Shown: positions 9,010 through 18,584, counted from the first letter of the stretch. The stretch: 64,000 nt of DNA from Myxococcus sp. RHSTA-1-4 (GCF_020037125.1 NZ_JAIQDG010000002.1:186001-250000), one strand, 5' to 3'. Numbers and translations: made by a program. Notes: generated from the letters alone by a model not told the origin.

Positions 9010-10542
9010 TCAATCCTGCGTGGCGCTGAGCCCGAAGATCTGCCGCAACCTGCCCAGGATGCGTCCCACCTCGGCGGGAATCGCGTCCGAGCCGCCCCCG
9101 CTGGCCTGGGCCATGGCCCGCAGCTGCGTGCGCCGCTGGGCGAGCAGGGCGGAGAGCTGCCGCGCCAGCCCGGGGTACTGCTCGAACAGGCGCGCGAAGG
9201 TGGGCCGGTCCACCTCCAGCAGCAGGGAGTCCTCCACCGCCACCACCGTGGCCGAGCGCTTCTCGCCCGTCAGCAGCGACATCTCCCCGAAGTAGCCCCC
9301 GCGCCCCAGCCGCGTCACCTCCGTCTGGGTCCTTCCCGCGCGCACGCTGACCTCGCCCGAGGCCAGCACGTAGAAGGTGCGGCCCTCGTCGCCCTCCTGG
9401 ATGATGCGCTCGCCCTTGCCGAAGCGGTGCACCACCATCTCCTGGCGCAGCCGGTCCAGGTCCTCGGCGCCCAGCGGCTGGAAGAGGTCCACCGCGCGCA
9501 GCAGCCCGCGCACCGTGTCCTCCGACAGCTCCGTGCGCGCCACCTGCTGGCGCACGTGCACCGTGCGCTGCGGGTACGGAATCTCGATGTTCTCGCGGCG
9601 CAGCCGGTACCACAGGCGCGTGTGCAGGTCCTCCTTCACCGCGTCCGCCAGCCCGTAGTCCGCCAGGAAGAAGCGCACCATGTAGCGGATGCCGGACTCG
9701 TCGTACGCCAGCGTGCGGGCCAGGGGCGGCGGCTCCACCAGAATCTGCGGAATCTCCCGCATCACGTCCAGCAGCGCCCCCTTCACCTGGTTGGGCGGCG
9801 CCTCGAGCGACAGGCGGATTTCCACGTCGACGCCGACGGGCTCCTGGTCCTGGGAGAAGTTCTGCACCAGCTCCTTGGCCACCATGCTGTTGGGCAGCGT
9901 GATGACCTCGCGCCGGAAGGTGGCCAGACGGATGGAGCGCCACCCGATGTACACCACGCGCCCGGAGTGGTTGCCGATGCGGATGAAGTGCCCCACCTCG
10001 AAGGGCCGGTCCAATTGGAGGGACAGGCCCGCGAAGAGGTTGCCCAGCGTCTCCTGGAGCGCGAGGCCCATCACCACCGACAGCACCGCGGAGGTGGCCA
10101 CCAGCCCCGTCAGGTCCAGCGAGAGCTGCGTCTTGAGGATGGGGACCGCCGCCAGCGCGTACAGGGTGAAGTCGATGACGTCCCGCAGAATCTTCGGCGG
10201 CGCCACGGACGAGGCGCGCAGCCGCATCAACTTCAGCCCGAAGCCCACGCTCGCCCGGATGACGCCGAAGGCGAACGTCAGCATCCAGCCGACCTGGACC
10301 GCCTTCAGCACCGGCGCGGGCGTCGACTCCGGGAGCGCCCAGGCGGCCAGCCGCAGCATCAGGAAGGCGAAGAGCAGCCGGACGGCCCCGTTCAAGTCCC
10401 GGCGCAGGTCCTGGTCTCCGGTGCCCGTGCGGACGGCCAGCAGCACCAGCGCCAGCACCGCGCCCGCGGCCAGGGACAGATTGCTTTGCAGGAAGGGAAG
10501 CAAGGCCCCCCGACTGTCGCCCGTGCCCTCCGAGGGGGTCAA
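9010..10542 (-). CDS. MscS-family mechanosensitive channel with C-terminal cyclic-nucleotide-binding domain
   Basis: About 510 aa. The N-terminal part has four hydrophobic helices (about 15-170). The MscS pore and beta domain follow, with the family block ALQETLGNLFAGLSLQLDRPFEVGHFIRI near residues 205-235 and LPNSMVAKELVQNFS near 265. A C-terminal cNMP-binding domain (about 350-470) carries the FGEMSLLTGEKRSATVVA phosphate-binding cassette. This makes a channel likely gated or tuned by a cyclic nucleotide as well as by membrane tension. The start is weak: the frame opens at TTG 10542 with no clear ribosome site, so a few N-terminal residues are uncertain. It is divergent from holB with only 47 bases between. 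Confidence 0.9.
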   Translation of the reverse strand: MTPSEGTGDSRGALLPFLQSNLSLAAGAVLALVLLAVRTGTGDQDLRRDLNGAVRLLFAFLMLRLAAWALPESTPAPVLKAVQVGWMLTFAFGVIRASVGFGLKLMRLRASSVAPPKILRDVIDFTLYALAAVPILKTQLSLDLTGLVATSAVLSVVMGLALQETLGNLFAGLSLQLDRPFEVGHFIRIGNHSGRVVYIGWRSIRLATFRREVITLPNSMVAKELVQNFSQDQEPVGVDVEIRLSLEAPPNQVKGALLDVMREIPQILVEPPPLARTLAYDESGIRYMVRFFLADYGLADAVKEDLHTRLWYRLRRENIEIPYPQRTVHVRQQVARTELSEDTVRGLLRAVDLFQPLGAEDLDRLRQEMVVHRFGKGERIIQEGDEGRTFYVLASGEVSVRAGRTQTEVTRLGRGGYFGEMSLLTGEKRSATVVAVEDSLLLEVDRPTFARLFEQYPGLARQLSALLAQRRTQLRAMAQASGGGSDAIPAEVGRILGRLRQIFGLSATQD

Positions 10543-10589
10543 GGCAGGCTTGTTGACGGGTGCCGCGCGAGCGGGGATACACCCCTCTC

Positions 10590-11624
10590 ATGACGCTCGC
10601 ATCGGTGCTGGGACAGCCGCGCGCGATTGATGCACTCCAGGCGGCACTGCGTGGAGGCGCGGTACACCACGCGTATCTCTTCGCCGGGCCCGAGGGTGTG
10701 GGGAAGGAGCTGGCCGCGGTGGGGCTGGCCCAGGCGCTCACCTGTCCCGAGCAGCCCGACGTGGGCTGTGGCACCTGCGCGAGCTGCCTGCGGGTGGCCA
10801 GGGGCCTGCATCCCGACGTGACGTGGGTGATGCCGGACGAGGAGCGGGTATCGCGCGGGCTGGCGGGGCGCTCGGACTTCACGGGCACGCCCAGCCGCGA
10901 GCTGCGCGTGGAGCAGATACGCGACCTGCAGGAGCGGCTGGCGCTGCGCGCCCTGGAGTCGCGGCGCAAGGTGGCCATCATCGTCTCCGCGCAGACGATG
11001 AACGTGCAGGCGCAGAACGCCTTCCTGAAGACGCTGGAGGAGCCGCCCTCGGGCACCACCATCATCCTGGTGGCCAGCGCCGTGGACAAGCTGCTGCCCA
11101 CCATCCGCAGCCGGTGCGGCAAGGTGCACTTCGGCCCGCTGCCGGTGGAGCTCGTCGCCCAGCGCGTGCGGGAGGAGCGGAAGCTGGACCCGGCCACCGC
11201 CGAGCTCGCGGCCGTCATGGCCGGCGGCAGCCTGGGCCGCGCGATGGCGCTGGACGTGGACGCGCTCGCCCAGCGCAAGGACGTGCTCAACGCCTTCGAG
11301 TCGCTGCGCGGCGAGGACGCGGTGGGCCTGCTGCGCTTCGCGGAGGCCCACGGCGGCTCGCGCGAGGACGCGGAGGGCGTGCTGGACTTGCTGGTGCTCT
11401 GGACGCGCGACGTGGCGCTGGCCCGGGCGGGGATGGAGGGGGGGCTGGCCAACCGGGACATGAAGGACCTGGCGCTCGAGGTGGCCTCGCGCACCTCCGA
11501 CGCCACGCTGCACCGCCGCCACGCGCTCCTGGAGGGCGCGCGCGCGGCCATCGCCCGCAACGGGGCGCCGCGCCTGCAACTGGAGCGTTTGCTCATTGAC
11601 CTGTTCACGGAGGCCGCACGGTGA
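10590..11624 (+). CDS. holB: DNA polymerase III subunit delta' (clamp loader)
   Basis: 344 aa, start ATG at 10590 (MTLASVLGQPRAI); the in-frame GTG at 10560 is less likely. AAA+ clamp-loader subunit. It has a P-loop-like GPEGVGKE, a Cys4 zinc module (CPEQPDVGCGTCASC) typical of delta'/gamma proteins, and the sensor/SRC-like region in the LKTLEEPPSGTTIIL block, all in family order. It works with delta (holA, next gene) and DnaX to load the beta clamp. The stop overlaps the holA start by 4 bases, so translation is coupled. Length fits bacterial delta'. Confidence 0.93.
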   Translation: MTLASVLGQPRAIDALQAALRGGAVHHAYLFAGPEGVGKELAAVGLAQALTCPEQPDVGCGTCASCLRVARGLHPDVTWVMPDEERVSRGLAGRSDFTGTPSRELRVEQIRDLQERLALRALESRRKVAIIVSAQTMNVQAQNAFLKTLEEPPSGTTIILVASAVDKLLPTIRSRCGKVHFGPLPVELVAQRVREERKLDPATAELAAVMAGGSLGRAMALDVDALAQRKDVLNAFESLRGEDAVGLLRFAEAHGGSREDAEGVLDLLVLWTRDVALARAGMEGGLANRDMKDLALEVASRTSDATLHRRHALLEGARAAIARNGAPRLQLERLLIDLFTEAAR

Positions 11625-12937
11625 GCGCCGAACTCGATGACGTGCTGGCGGAGGTGAAGTCGGGCAAGGTGGCGCCGCTCTACCTCCTGTGGGGCGAGGA
11701 GTACCTGGTCCGCAAGGGCGCGGACGAGCTGGTGAAGACGCTGGTGCCGGACGCCGCCATGGGGCTCAACCTGGCGGTGCTGGACGCGGGCAGCCCGCGC
11801 GAGGTGGCGCAGGAGCTGGCCACGCTGCCGCTGTTCCCCGGGCGCAAGGTGGTGCTGGTGAGAGACCCGGAGTTCCTCGCGCCCAAGAAGGGGCGGGGGG
11901 ACGCGCTGGGCAAGGCGCGCGAGGCGTGGAAGGCGGGCAAGCGCAAGGAGGGCGCGCGGCGGCTGCTGGCGCTGGCGGCGCGCGCGGGCTGGGGCGTGGA
12001 CCAGCTGGACCCGGGCAAATCGGGCGCTCCGTCCGTGCAGGAGTGGAAGGACGAGCTCAACGTGGACCTCGCGGAGGCGGACCTCGCCTTCCTCAAGGAG
12101 GCCGCCGCCTTCTGCCGCGAGGAGCGCATCACCGCGCCGGAGGGCGACACCACGGCGCTGCTGGACCTCATCCAGAAGGGCGTGCCGCCAGGGCATGCGC
12201 TGGTGATGGCGGCCTCGGAGGTGGACGCGAAGAGCCCGCTGGTGAAGCTGGCCCAGGACAAGGGCCACGTCGTCGAGCGCAAGGTGGCCGCGCGCCACAA
12301 GGACCTGGACCTCTCCGACATCGCGAAGGAGTTCCTGGCGCCCTTCAAGAAGAAGCTGGGCCCCGGGGCGCTCGACGAGCTGAAGGAGCGCATCGGCGGC
12401 AACATCCGCCTGCTCCAGTCGGAGCTGGAGAAGCTGGCCACGTACGCGGAGGGGCCGGCGATTGAGAAGGCGGACGTGGCGATGCTGGTCCACCACGCCC
12501 GCGAGGAGGAGTTCTTCGAGCTGTCCGAGGCCCTCCAGAAGCGAGACTTCCGCTCCGCCCTGGCCTACGCCGACGACGCCATGGGGCAGGGCACTCACGC
12601 CTTGCAGCTCCTGGGCGCGGTGGCCTCCATCGTCCGCTCGCTGCTGGAGAGCCACGAGTGGCTGTGGCGCTACGCGGGCGGAAACCCGCCGCGCACCGCC
12701 AAGGACGTGGAGGCGCGCGTGCTGCCCAGGCTGGAGGCGGAGCTGAAGGGGACGAAGCGCAAGATGCCCAACGCCTGGGCGCTCACCTTCAGCATGAAGG
12801 CCGCCGCCGGCTACGAGCGCCGCGAGCTGCTGGGCGCCCTGGTGGCGTGCGCGGAGGCGGACCTGGCCCTCAAGTCCTCCGCCAACGGGCGGCTCGTCAT
12901 CGAGCGGCTGCTGGCCACGGTGTGCACCCGCCCCTGA
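11621..12937 (+). CDS. holA: DNA polymerase III subunit delta
   Basis: 438 aa, GTG start inside the holB stop (GTGA overlap). The N-terminal PLYLLWGEEYLVRKGADEL block and the central LGPGALDELKERIGGNIRLLQSELEKLATYA block are the hallmarks of HolA. At 438 aa it is about 90-100 residues longer than the E. coli protein. The excess is a charged insertion at about residues 88-155 (Lys/Arg/Ala-rich) between the first and second parts of the N-terminal domain. It acts as the clamp-opening wrench of the clamp loader. It is followed by a 276-base gap with no gene. Confidence 0.93.
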   Translation: MSAELDDVLAEVKSGKVAPLYLLWGEEYLVRKGADELVKTLVPDAAMGLNLAVLDAGSPREVAQELATLPLFPGRKVVLVRDPEFLAPKKGRGDALGKAREAWKAGKRKEGARRLLALAARAGWGVDQLDPGKSGAPSVQEWKDELNVDLAEADLAFLKEAAAFCREERITAPEGDTTALLDLIQKGVPPGHALVMAASEVDAKSPLVKLAQDKGHVVERKVAARHKDLDLSDIAKEFLAPFKKKLGPGALDELKERIGGNIRLLQSELEKLATYAEGPAIEKADVAMLVHHAREEEFFELSEALQKRDFRSALAYADDAMGQGTHALQLLGAVASIVRSLLESHEWLWRYAGGNPPRTAKDVEARVLPRLEAELKGTKRKMPNAWALTFSMKAAAGYERRELLGALVACAEADLALKSSANGRLVIERLLATVCTRP

Positions 12938-13213
12938 GCGCGGCGCGGCGGGTGTGCGCCGGCCAGTGAACGGCGGGGCCTCGGGCAACGGGTCTGGTCA
13001 TCAGGGGGCCCCATACCCCTGGGGGCCCACGGACGGCGGGGCGAATGTGCCCCGGGCAGCAAGCGACGACCTGGGGGCATCGGGGGCCCCGTCCCCGAGG
13101 GGCTCGCGGTCGATAGGGCGAGGGCTCGTGCGTTCGCCCCTCGCTCCGGCGGCGCGTCCTCGGGGGACGGGTTCCGATGCGGACGCCGCCGGGCTCGGGT
13201 AGAAGAGGCGCGT

Positions 13214-13675
13214 ATGGCGGACAAGCGGCGCTTCGACCTCTTCGCGGACTTCATCGTGTCGCGCTTCGCGGCCCCTCGCGTCTTCGACGTGGCGGGAGGA
13301 CAGGGGCGCCTCAACGAGGCGCTGACGAAGCGCGGCCGCTCCGTCACCACGTTTGATTTGCGGCACAAGCACCTGCCCGTCACCTACGCCCAGCGCATCT
13401 TCACGCTGGAGGAGCCGTGCGAGGCGGAGCTGGTGGTGGGCATGCACCCGGACGGCGCCACCCGCGTCATCATCGAGTACGCGGCGAAGCACCGGCTGCC
13501 CTTCGCCGTGGTGCCGTGCTGCTCGGACAACGGAATGCCCTACAACCCGTGGATGCGGCACCTGGCCGAGCTGGCCCGGTCCGCCGGCTTCGCGACGGTG
13601 GAAGAAGTGAAGCTCCCCATGGACGGACGGGCGCGCGTCATCGTGGGAGAGCCCGGGCCTGGTATCACCGGGTGA
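13214..13675 (+). CDS. SAM-dependent methyltransferase-like protein
   Basis: 153 aa. The N-terminal half shows a shortened Rossmann motif I (RVFDVAGGQGRLNEAL, residues about 22-37) followed by an acidic strand end (TTFDLR), typical of class I methyltransferases. The second half has a VVPCCSDNGMPYNPWMRHLAEL block resembling the Cys-containing region of tRNA or small-molecule methyltransferases of the METTL25/DUF2431 type. The protein is short for a complete methyltransferase but is a common stand-alone length in this group. The ATG at 13214 lacks a strong ribosome site. The substrate is unknown. Confidence 0.7.
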   Translation: MADKRRFDLFADFIVSRFAAPRVFDVAGGQGRLNEALTKRGRSVTTFDLRHKHLPVTYAQRIFTLEEPCEAELVVGMHPDGATRVIIEYAAKHRLPFAVVPCCSDNGMPYNPWMRHLAELARSAGFATVEEVKLPMDGRARVIVGEPGPGITG

Positions 13676-13771
13676 GGGCCTGCCTCTCCCCGACGCCTGG
13701 GGGACGCGGATTGTCTCAACAGCGGCATGGGGCGGCACACGGGTTCCGTGGCGGCGCTTCGCCCCGGGAGG

Positions 13772-14584
13772 TCAGCCGTTGGCCGCGGCGGCGCCAGGCG
13801 TGAGCAGTCCGGTGACGTCGCTCCACGGGCCCTGGCCGGGCGCCACCTCGGTGGCGAGGTAGTGCCCCACGTGGCCCGGCTTCAGCGCCACGATGGTGGA
13901 GGACCGCGTGCCGTACAGGGGCGTGCGGATGCAGAGCGCCTGGAGCTGCCTCAGGAAGTCGCGGGGCAGGTCCTCGCCGGCCTCGGGGACGGGCACCTGC
14001 TCCAGGGCGGGAAGGGTGGGGTCCGCCAGCAGCGCCTTCAGCCCGGCCTCCAGCTCCGGCCAGGGCCGGTGGGCCACCTCCGCCGCCAGCATCCGGGCCC
14101 GCTCCACCTTGGGCAGCGCGGGCGCGTCCAGCACGTCATTGGGCAGCACGTGGATGCCGGGGGGCACGTCCTCCCGCCGCAGCCGCCGCTCCCCGGAGCG
14201 GGCGTAGGCCACCCGGAGCACGCGCGCGTCCCCGTAGAGGAGGTTGAAGGGGAGGAACTCGTCGCCGGGCAGGGTGTCCAGGTAGCGCTCGATGGCCTCC
14301 ACGCCCCCCATCTCCAGGGCGCGCAGCACCACCTCGCCCCGCGAGCGGGGGGCCGGACCCTGGCCCCGCCCGCCGCGCTGGTTCGTCAGGCCCACGAAGA
14401 GTCCTTCGTTAGTAACCCCCATCCACGTGCCGCCCCGCTCCACGTCCCGTCCCCCGACGGCGCGAGGGGACTCCCGAAGGATTTGGGGGCCGGTGGCGGG
14501 GCGGGCGTAGAACTCGTCCCGGTTGGCCGCGAGCACCAGCGGCCATTCGGGGTGGACCTGGCGAAGGATGACGATGGTGCACAT
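13772..14584 (-). CDS. NRDE (TANGO2) family protein
   Basis: 270 aa, start ATG at 14584 so that the second residue is Cys (MCTIVIL), as in all family members. The name-giving NRDE motif is at about residues 20-23 (LAANRDEFYARP), followed by GGRDVERGGTWMGVT and the GLTNQR block. The family has an Ntn-hydrolase-like fold and the N-terminal Cys may become the nucleophile after Met removal. The animal homologue TANGO2 affects heme and lipid trafficking, while the bacterial role is unsettled. It is divergent from metG with 115 bases between. Confidence 0.9.
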   Translation of the reverse strand: MCTIVILRQVHPEWPLVLAANRDEFYARPATGPQILRESPRAVGGRDVERGGTWMGVTNEGLFVGLTNQRGGRGQGPAPRSRGEVVLRALEMGGVEAIERYLDTLPGDEFLPFNLLYGDARVLRVAYARSGERRLRREDVPPGIHVLPNDVLDAPALPKVERARMLAAEVAHRPWPELEAGLKALLADPTLPALEQVPVPEAGEDLPRDFLRQLQALCIRTPLYGTRSSTIVALKPGHVGHYLATEVAPGQGPWSDVTGLLTPGAAAANG

Positions 14585-14699
14585 GCGTATCCGGTCGATA
14601 ACATCTCCGGCCCCGCGGCGCATTCGTGCCCGTGCCCCTCACGCCGTCGATGACCTCGGCCACTCGAGCGGCTAATGTCCGCCGCCCTCAGGAGAGTCC

Positions 14700-16835
14700 A
14701 TGGCGGAGAGAATCCTCGTCACCAGCGCGCTTCCCTACGCGAACGGCCCCGTCCACATCGGGCACGCCGTCGAGTACATCCAGACCGATATCTACGTCCG
14801 CTTCCTCCGCTCGTGCGGCAAGGACGTCGTCTACTTCTGCGCGGACGACACCCACGGCACGCCCATTGAAATCAACGCGGCGAAGCAGGGCCTGAAGCCG
14901 GAGGAGTTCATCGCCCGCTTCCACACGGAGCACCAGCGGGACTTCCACGACCTGGACATCCGCTTCGACTACTTCCACTCCACCAACTCGCCGGAGAACC
15001 GCCACTACGCGGAGCTCATCTACGGGCGGCTGAAGGAGAAGGGGGACATCGAGCGGCGCGACATCGAGCAGGCCTACTGCGAGAAGGACCGCCGCTTCCT
15101 GCCGGACCGCTTCATCAAGGGCACCTGTCCCAACTGCAAGGCGCCGGACCAGTACGGCGACGCCTGCGAGAAGTGCGGCAAGGCCTACGCGCCCACCGAC
15201 CTCATCGAGCCCCGCTGCGCCCTGTGCGGCACCCCGCCGGTGCGCAAGAACTCCGAGCACCTGTTCTTCAAGCTGTCGAAGCACGCGGACTTCCTGCAGT
15301 CCGTGCTGCGCAAGCCGGGCTTCCTCCACCCGGGCCTGGCCACCCAGCTCCAGGGCTTCTTCGAGAAGGGCCTCGCGGACTGGGACATCAGCCGTGACGG
15401 GCCCTACTTCGGCTTCGCGATTCCGGGCGAGACGGACAAGTTCTTCTACGTCTGGCTGGACGCCCCCATCGGCTACATCGCCACCACGGAGAAGTGGGCG
15501 AAGGAGACGGGCAAGGCGAAGAGCGCGCTGGACTACTGGGGGGCGGACCAGGACACGCGCATCATCCACTTCATCGGCAAGGACATCGTCTACTTCCACG
15601 CCCTGTTCTGGCCGGCCGTGCTCAACGTGGCGGGGCTGCACATCCCGAACGAAATCAAGGTCCACGGCCACCTCACGGTGAACGGCGAGAAGATGTCGAA
15701 GAGCCGCGGCACCATGGTGCCGGTGCGGGACTACCTCGACCAGCTCGACCCCACCTACCTGCGCTACTTCTACGCGGCCAACCTGGGCCCGGGTGTCGAG
15801 GACCTGGACCTCAACCTCACGGCCTTCCGCGAGCGGGTGAACGGCGAGCTCGTCAACAACGTGTGCAATCTGGCCAACCGCGCCCTGTCGCTGCTGGCGG
15901 GGCCGCTGGAGAAGCGGCTGGCGCCGGGCCGCGCCGAGGGGCCGGGTCGAACGCTGGTGGAGTCCGCGCTCGCCCGCGTGCCGGAGGTGCGCGACGCGTT
16001 CGAGAAGCTCGAGTACCGCAACGCCATCCGCGTCATCACCGACATCGCCTCGGCCGCCAACGCCTTCGTCCAGACGCAGGCCCCGTGGGCGGGAGTCCGC
16101 AAGCCGGAGACCGCCGAGGCCGCGCGCGCGGACCTGTCGGACGCCGCGGACGTGGTGTACCTGCTGGGCGCGCTGCTCGCCCCGGTGACGCCGCGCCTGT
16201 CGGAGAAGCTGTTCGCCCAGCTCGGCGCGCCGCCGCTGACCTTCCAGGCCCTGGAGGGCGCGAAGTACCCGCTGCTGGACCGCAGCCGGCCCACCGGCAC
16301 CCCGGAGCCGCTGCTGCCCCGGCTGGAGCAGGAGAAGGTCAACGGCATCATCAAGGCGCCTCCCTCCGAGCAGGCCCCCAAGGCCGCGGAGGCCAAGGCG
16401 GCCGGCGGTGGCAAGGAGGGCAAGGAGAAGAAGGCGGAGAAGAAGGCCGCCGCGGCTCAGCCCGCCACCCAGGCCTCGCCCGGCGCGGGCGCCGGGGAGG
16501 CCTCGGGTGAAATCGAGTACGCGGACTTCGCGAAGGTGGTGCTCAAGTCGGGCAAGGTGCTGGCGGCGGAGAAGGTGAAGGACGCGGACAAGCTGCTGAA
16601 GCTCACGGTGGACGTGGGCGAGGCGGCGGGGCCGCGCACCATCGTCTCCGGCATCGCCGAGGCGTACGCGCCGGAGGCGCTCACCGGGCGCCGCGTGGTG
16701 GTGGTGGCCAACCTCAAGCCCCGCAAGCTGAAGGGCATCGAGTCGCGCGGCATGCTCCTCACCGCGGGCCCGGGCGGCAAGGACCTGTCGCTGCTGGAAC
16801 CGGGCGACGTGCCGCCGGGCAGCGAGGTGAAGTGA
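14700..16835 (+). CDS. metG: Methionyl-tRNA synthetase with C-terminal EMAP-II tRNA-binding domain
   Basis: 711 aa, ATG preceded by AGGAGAG. Charges tRNA-Met. The HIGH motif is at residues 19-22 (VHIGHAVEY) and the KMSKS loop at 331-335. The four-Cys zinc insert (CPNC ... CEKC, with a second CALC pair) identifies the E. coli-type enzyme. The anticodon-binding helical domain ends near 545. An Ala/Lys-rich linker (about 555-600) leads to an EMAP-II/Trbp111 domain (about 605-711) that helps bind tRNA and dimerise. The following HEAT gene starts 1 base after its stop, so metG leads a three-gene run with tatD. Confidence 0.97.
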   Translation: MAERILVTSALPYANGPVHIGHAVEYIQTDIYVRFLRSCGKDVVYFCADDTHGTPIEINAAKQGLKPEEFIARFHTEHQRDFHDLDIRFDYFHSTNSPENRHYAELIYGRLKEKGDIERRDIEQAYCEKDRRFLPDRFIKGTCPNCKAPDQYGDACEKCGKAYAPTDLIEPRCALCGTPPVRKNSEHLFFKLSKHADFLQSVLRKPGFLHPGLATQLQGFFEKGLADWDISRDGPYFGFAIPGETDKFFYVWLDAPIGYIATTEKWAKETGKAKSALDYWGADQDTRIIHFIGKDIVYFHALFWPAVLNVAGLHIPNEIKVHGHLTVNGEKMSKSRGTMVPVRDYLDQLDPTYLRYFYAANLGPGVEDLDLNLTAFRERVNGELVNNVCNLANRALSLLAGPLEKRLAPGRAEGPGRTLVESALARVPEVRDAFEKLEYRNAIRVITDIASAANAFVQTQAPWAGVRKPETAEAARADLSDAADVVYLLGALLAPVTPRLSEKLFAQLGAPPLTFQALEGAKYPLLDRSRPTGTPEPLLPRLEQEKVNGIIKAPPSEQAPKAAEAKAAGGGKEGKEKKAEKKAAAAQPATQASPGAGAGEASGEIEYADFAKVVLKSGKVLAAEKVKDADKLLKLTVDVGEAAGPRTIVSGIAEAYAPEALTGRRVVVVANLKPRKLKGIESRGMLLTAGPGGKDLSLLEPGDVPPGSEVK

Positions 16836-16836
16836 C

Positions 16837-17811
16837 GTGACGGACTGGCGCGCCGAGCGCGACCGCGCCCTGCTGACGCTGGAGCGCGAGAAGCGCCCGG
16901 TGTTCCGGGCCGAGGCCGCCGAGCAGCTCTTCGAGCTCGCGGCCGAGGCCCCCAATCATGGGGCCGACTTCATGGAGGCGCTCCCCCGGCTGCTGTCGGA
17001 CAAGCAGCCGGAGGTGCGCCGCGCCGGGGTGCGTCTGGCCACCGTGGTGCTGCCCGAGGACGAGCAGCCCGGGGTGCTCCTCTCGCGCCTGCGGGACGAC
17101 GAGTGGATGGTGCGGCTGGAGGCCACCGGCCGGCTCGCGGACCTGCACCGGCAGGAGCTGCGCGGCGCGCTGGCGGGCATGCTGGAGGACCCGTTGCCGG
17201 AGGTGCGCTTCGAGGCCGCGCGCGGAATCGCCGGACTCGGGCACCCCGCCGGCATGGACGTGCTGCTGGAGGCGCTGGACTCGGACCTGCTCCGCTTCCG
17301 CGCCCTCGGCGCGCTGGGGCAGCTCGAGGACGCCCGCGCGCTCCACGCGGTGAAGCGCGTCTTCCGCAAGTGGCTGCTGCCGGCCTTCGACAAGACCCAG
17401 GCCGCGGGCGTGCTGGCGCAGCTGGGAGACCCGGAGGGCGGGGCGTACCTCCTCCAGCGGACGCGGAAGAAGTGGAGCGCGGACCGCGCCCTGGCCGTGG
17501 AGCTGTGCGGCGCGGTGAAGGTGCCCGGAGCGCTGGAGCGGCTGAAGGAAGTCCTGGAGGACCCGAAGGACTCGTGCCGTGGGGCCGCCGCGCGTGGGCT
17601 GGGGCGCCTGGGAGATGCCCGGGCGCTGCCCTGGCTGCTCGCATTGCTGGAGGACCGGAGCGCCGAGGAGGACTTCCGCCTGGATGCCGCGGACGCGCTC
17701 TGGCGGCTGGGCCTGCCGGAGGGCCGCGAGCGGGTGCGCGCCTCCATCCCCACCTTCTCCACACCCGAAGGGCGCATGGAGTTGGAAGAGCTGGTGCAGG
17801 AGGAGACATGA
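16837..17811 (+). CDS. HEAT-repeat protein
   Basis: 324 aa, GTG start 1 base after the metG stop. Composed almost wholly of alpha-helical HEAT/armadillo-type repeats (about seven) with the recurring pattern PEVRxxAxxxLAxLG and DxxxxVRxxAxxALGRLGD. No signal peptide, membrane segment or catalytic motif. HEAT scaffolds mediate protein-protein contacts or hold phycobilin lyase-like folds. Position between metG and tatD with tight spacing shows cotranscription but does not reveal a partner. Its stop overlaps the tatD start by 4 bases (ATGA). Confidence 0.85.
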   Translation: MTDWRAERDRALLTLEREKRPVFRAEAAEQLFELAAEAPNHGADFMEALPRLLSDKQPEVRRAGVRLATVVLPEDEQPGVLLSRLRDDEWMVRLEATGRLADLHRQELRGALAGMLEDPLPEVRFEAARGIAGLGHPAGMDVLLEALDSDLLRFRALGALGQLEDARALHAVKRVFRKWLLPAFDKTQAAGVLAQLGDPEGGAYLLQRTRKKWSADRALAVELCGAVKVPGALERLKEVLEDPKDSCRGAAARGLGRLGDARALPWLLALLEDRSAEEDFRLDAADALWRLGLPEGRERVRASIPTFSTPEGRMELEELVQEET

Positions 17812-18584
17812 GACTGGTCGACGCCCACTGTCATCTCGAGGTGAAGGACTACCCGGACGTGGCCGCCATCCTGGACGGGGCCCGCGCGGCCGGGCTCGTC
17901 CACGCCATCGTCGTGGGGCAGTTCCACGGGCCCGGGGACTGGGGCAACGCGCTGGAGCTGGCCGCCGCGCACCCGGACTTCCTGTCGCCCACGCTGGGCA
18001 TCCACCCGCACGAGGCCGCGCGGGCCACGGAAGACGACTTCGCCACGCTGGAGGCCACGTGCGCGCGGCCCGAGGTGCGCGCGGTGGGCGAGGCCGGCCT
18101 GGACTACTACTACGACCACTCGCCCCGCGACGTGCAGGCCACCGTCTTCCGGCGCCAGTGCGCCCTGGCGCGCAAGCTGGACAAGCCGCTGGTGGTGCAC
18201 GTGCGTGACGCGCATGACGACTGCGAGGGGATTCTCCGGGAGGAGGGGCTGTCCCGGGGCGTCATCCACTGCTTCACCGGGGACACGGCCGCGGCGCGGC
18301 GCTACCTGGACCTGGGCTTCCTCCTGTCCCTGTCCGGCGTCGTCACCTACAAGAACGCGCAGGCGCTGCAGGACGCGGTGCGCTTCGCGCCGCTCGACAG
18401 GCTGATGGTGGAGACGGACAGCCCCTACCTGGCGCCGGTGCCGCACCGCGGGCGGAAGAACCAGCCCGCGCACGTGGTGGAGACGGCGCGCAAGGTGGCG
18501 GAGCTGAAGGGCGTGACGCTGGAGGAGGTGGCGGCCACCACCACCGCCAACGCCTCCGCGTTCTTCGCGCTCAACCTGCGTTGA
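17808..18584 (+). CDS. tatD: TatD-family metal-dependent hydrolase (DNase)
   Basis: 258 aa, ATG overlapping the preceding stop. A TIM-barrel amidohydrolase whose metal ligands are visible: the first His pair in DAHCHLE (residues 5-10), Glu in AVGEAGLDYYYD (about 95), His in VVHVRDAHDD (about 129), His in GVIHCFTG (about 153) and Asp in METDSPYLAP (about 204). These residues define the TatD/YcfH/YjjV group, which shows 3'-5' exonuclease activity on damaged DNA and possibly D-aminoacyl-tRNA-related roles. Its last 14 bases overlap the convergent gene on the minus strand. Confidence 0.93.
   Translation: MRLVDAHCHLEVKDYPDVAAILDGARAAGLVHAIVVGQFHGPGDWGNALELAAAHPDFLSPTLGIHPHEAARATEDDFATLEATCARPEVRAVGEAGLDYYYDHSPRDVQATVFRRQCALARKLDKPLVVHVRDAHDDCEGILREEGLSRGVIHCFTGDTAAARRYLDLGFLLSLSGVVTYKNAQALQDAVRFAPLDRLMVETDSPYLAPVPHRGRKNQPAHVVETARKVAELKGVTLEEVAATTTANASAFFALNLR

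Noticed and set aside
8900..12988. A 1362-codon open frame on the minus strand
   Set aside because: It is antisense to holB, holA and partly to the MscS gene. Composition (Arg, Ala, Gly, Pro from GC-rich codons) and the absence of any domain mark it as a shadow frame.
13008..13040. GGGGGCCCCAT palindrome seen here and near 37780
   Set aside because: Only two short GC-rich matches without shared flanks; expected by chance at this base composition.
14688..16955. A 755-codon frame opposite metG
   Set aside because: It overlaps metG, which has complete catalytic motifs, and contains only Leu/Arg/Glu-rich shadow sequence.
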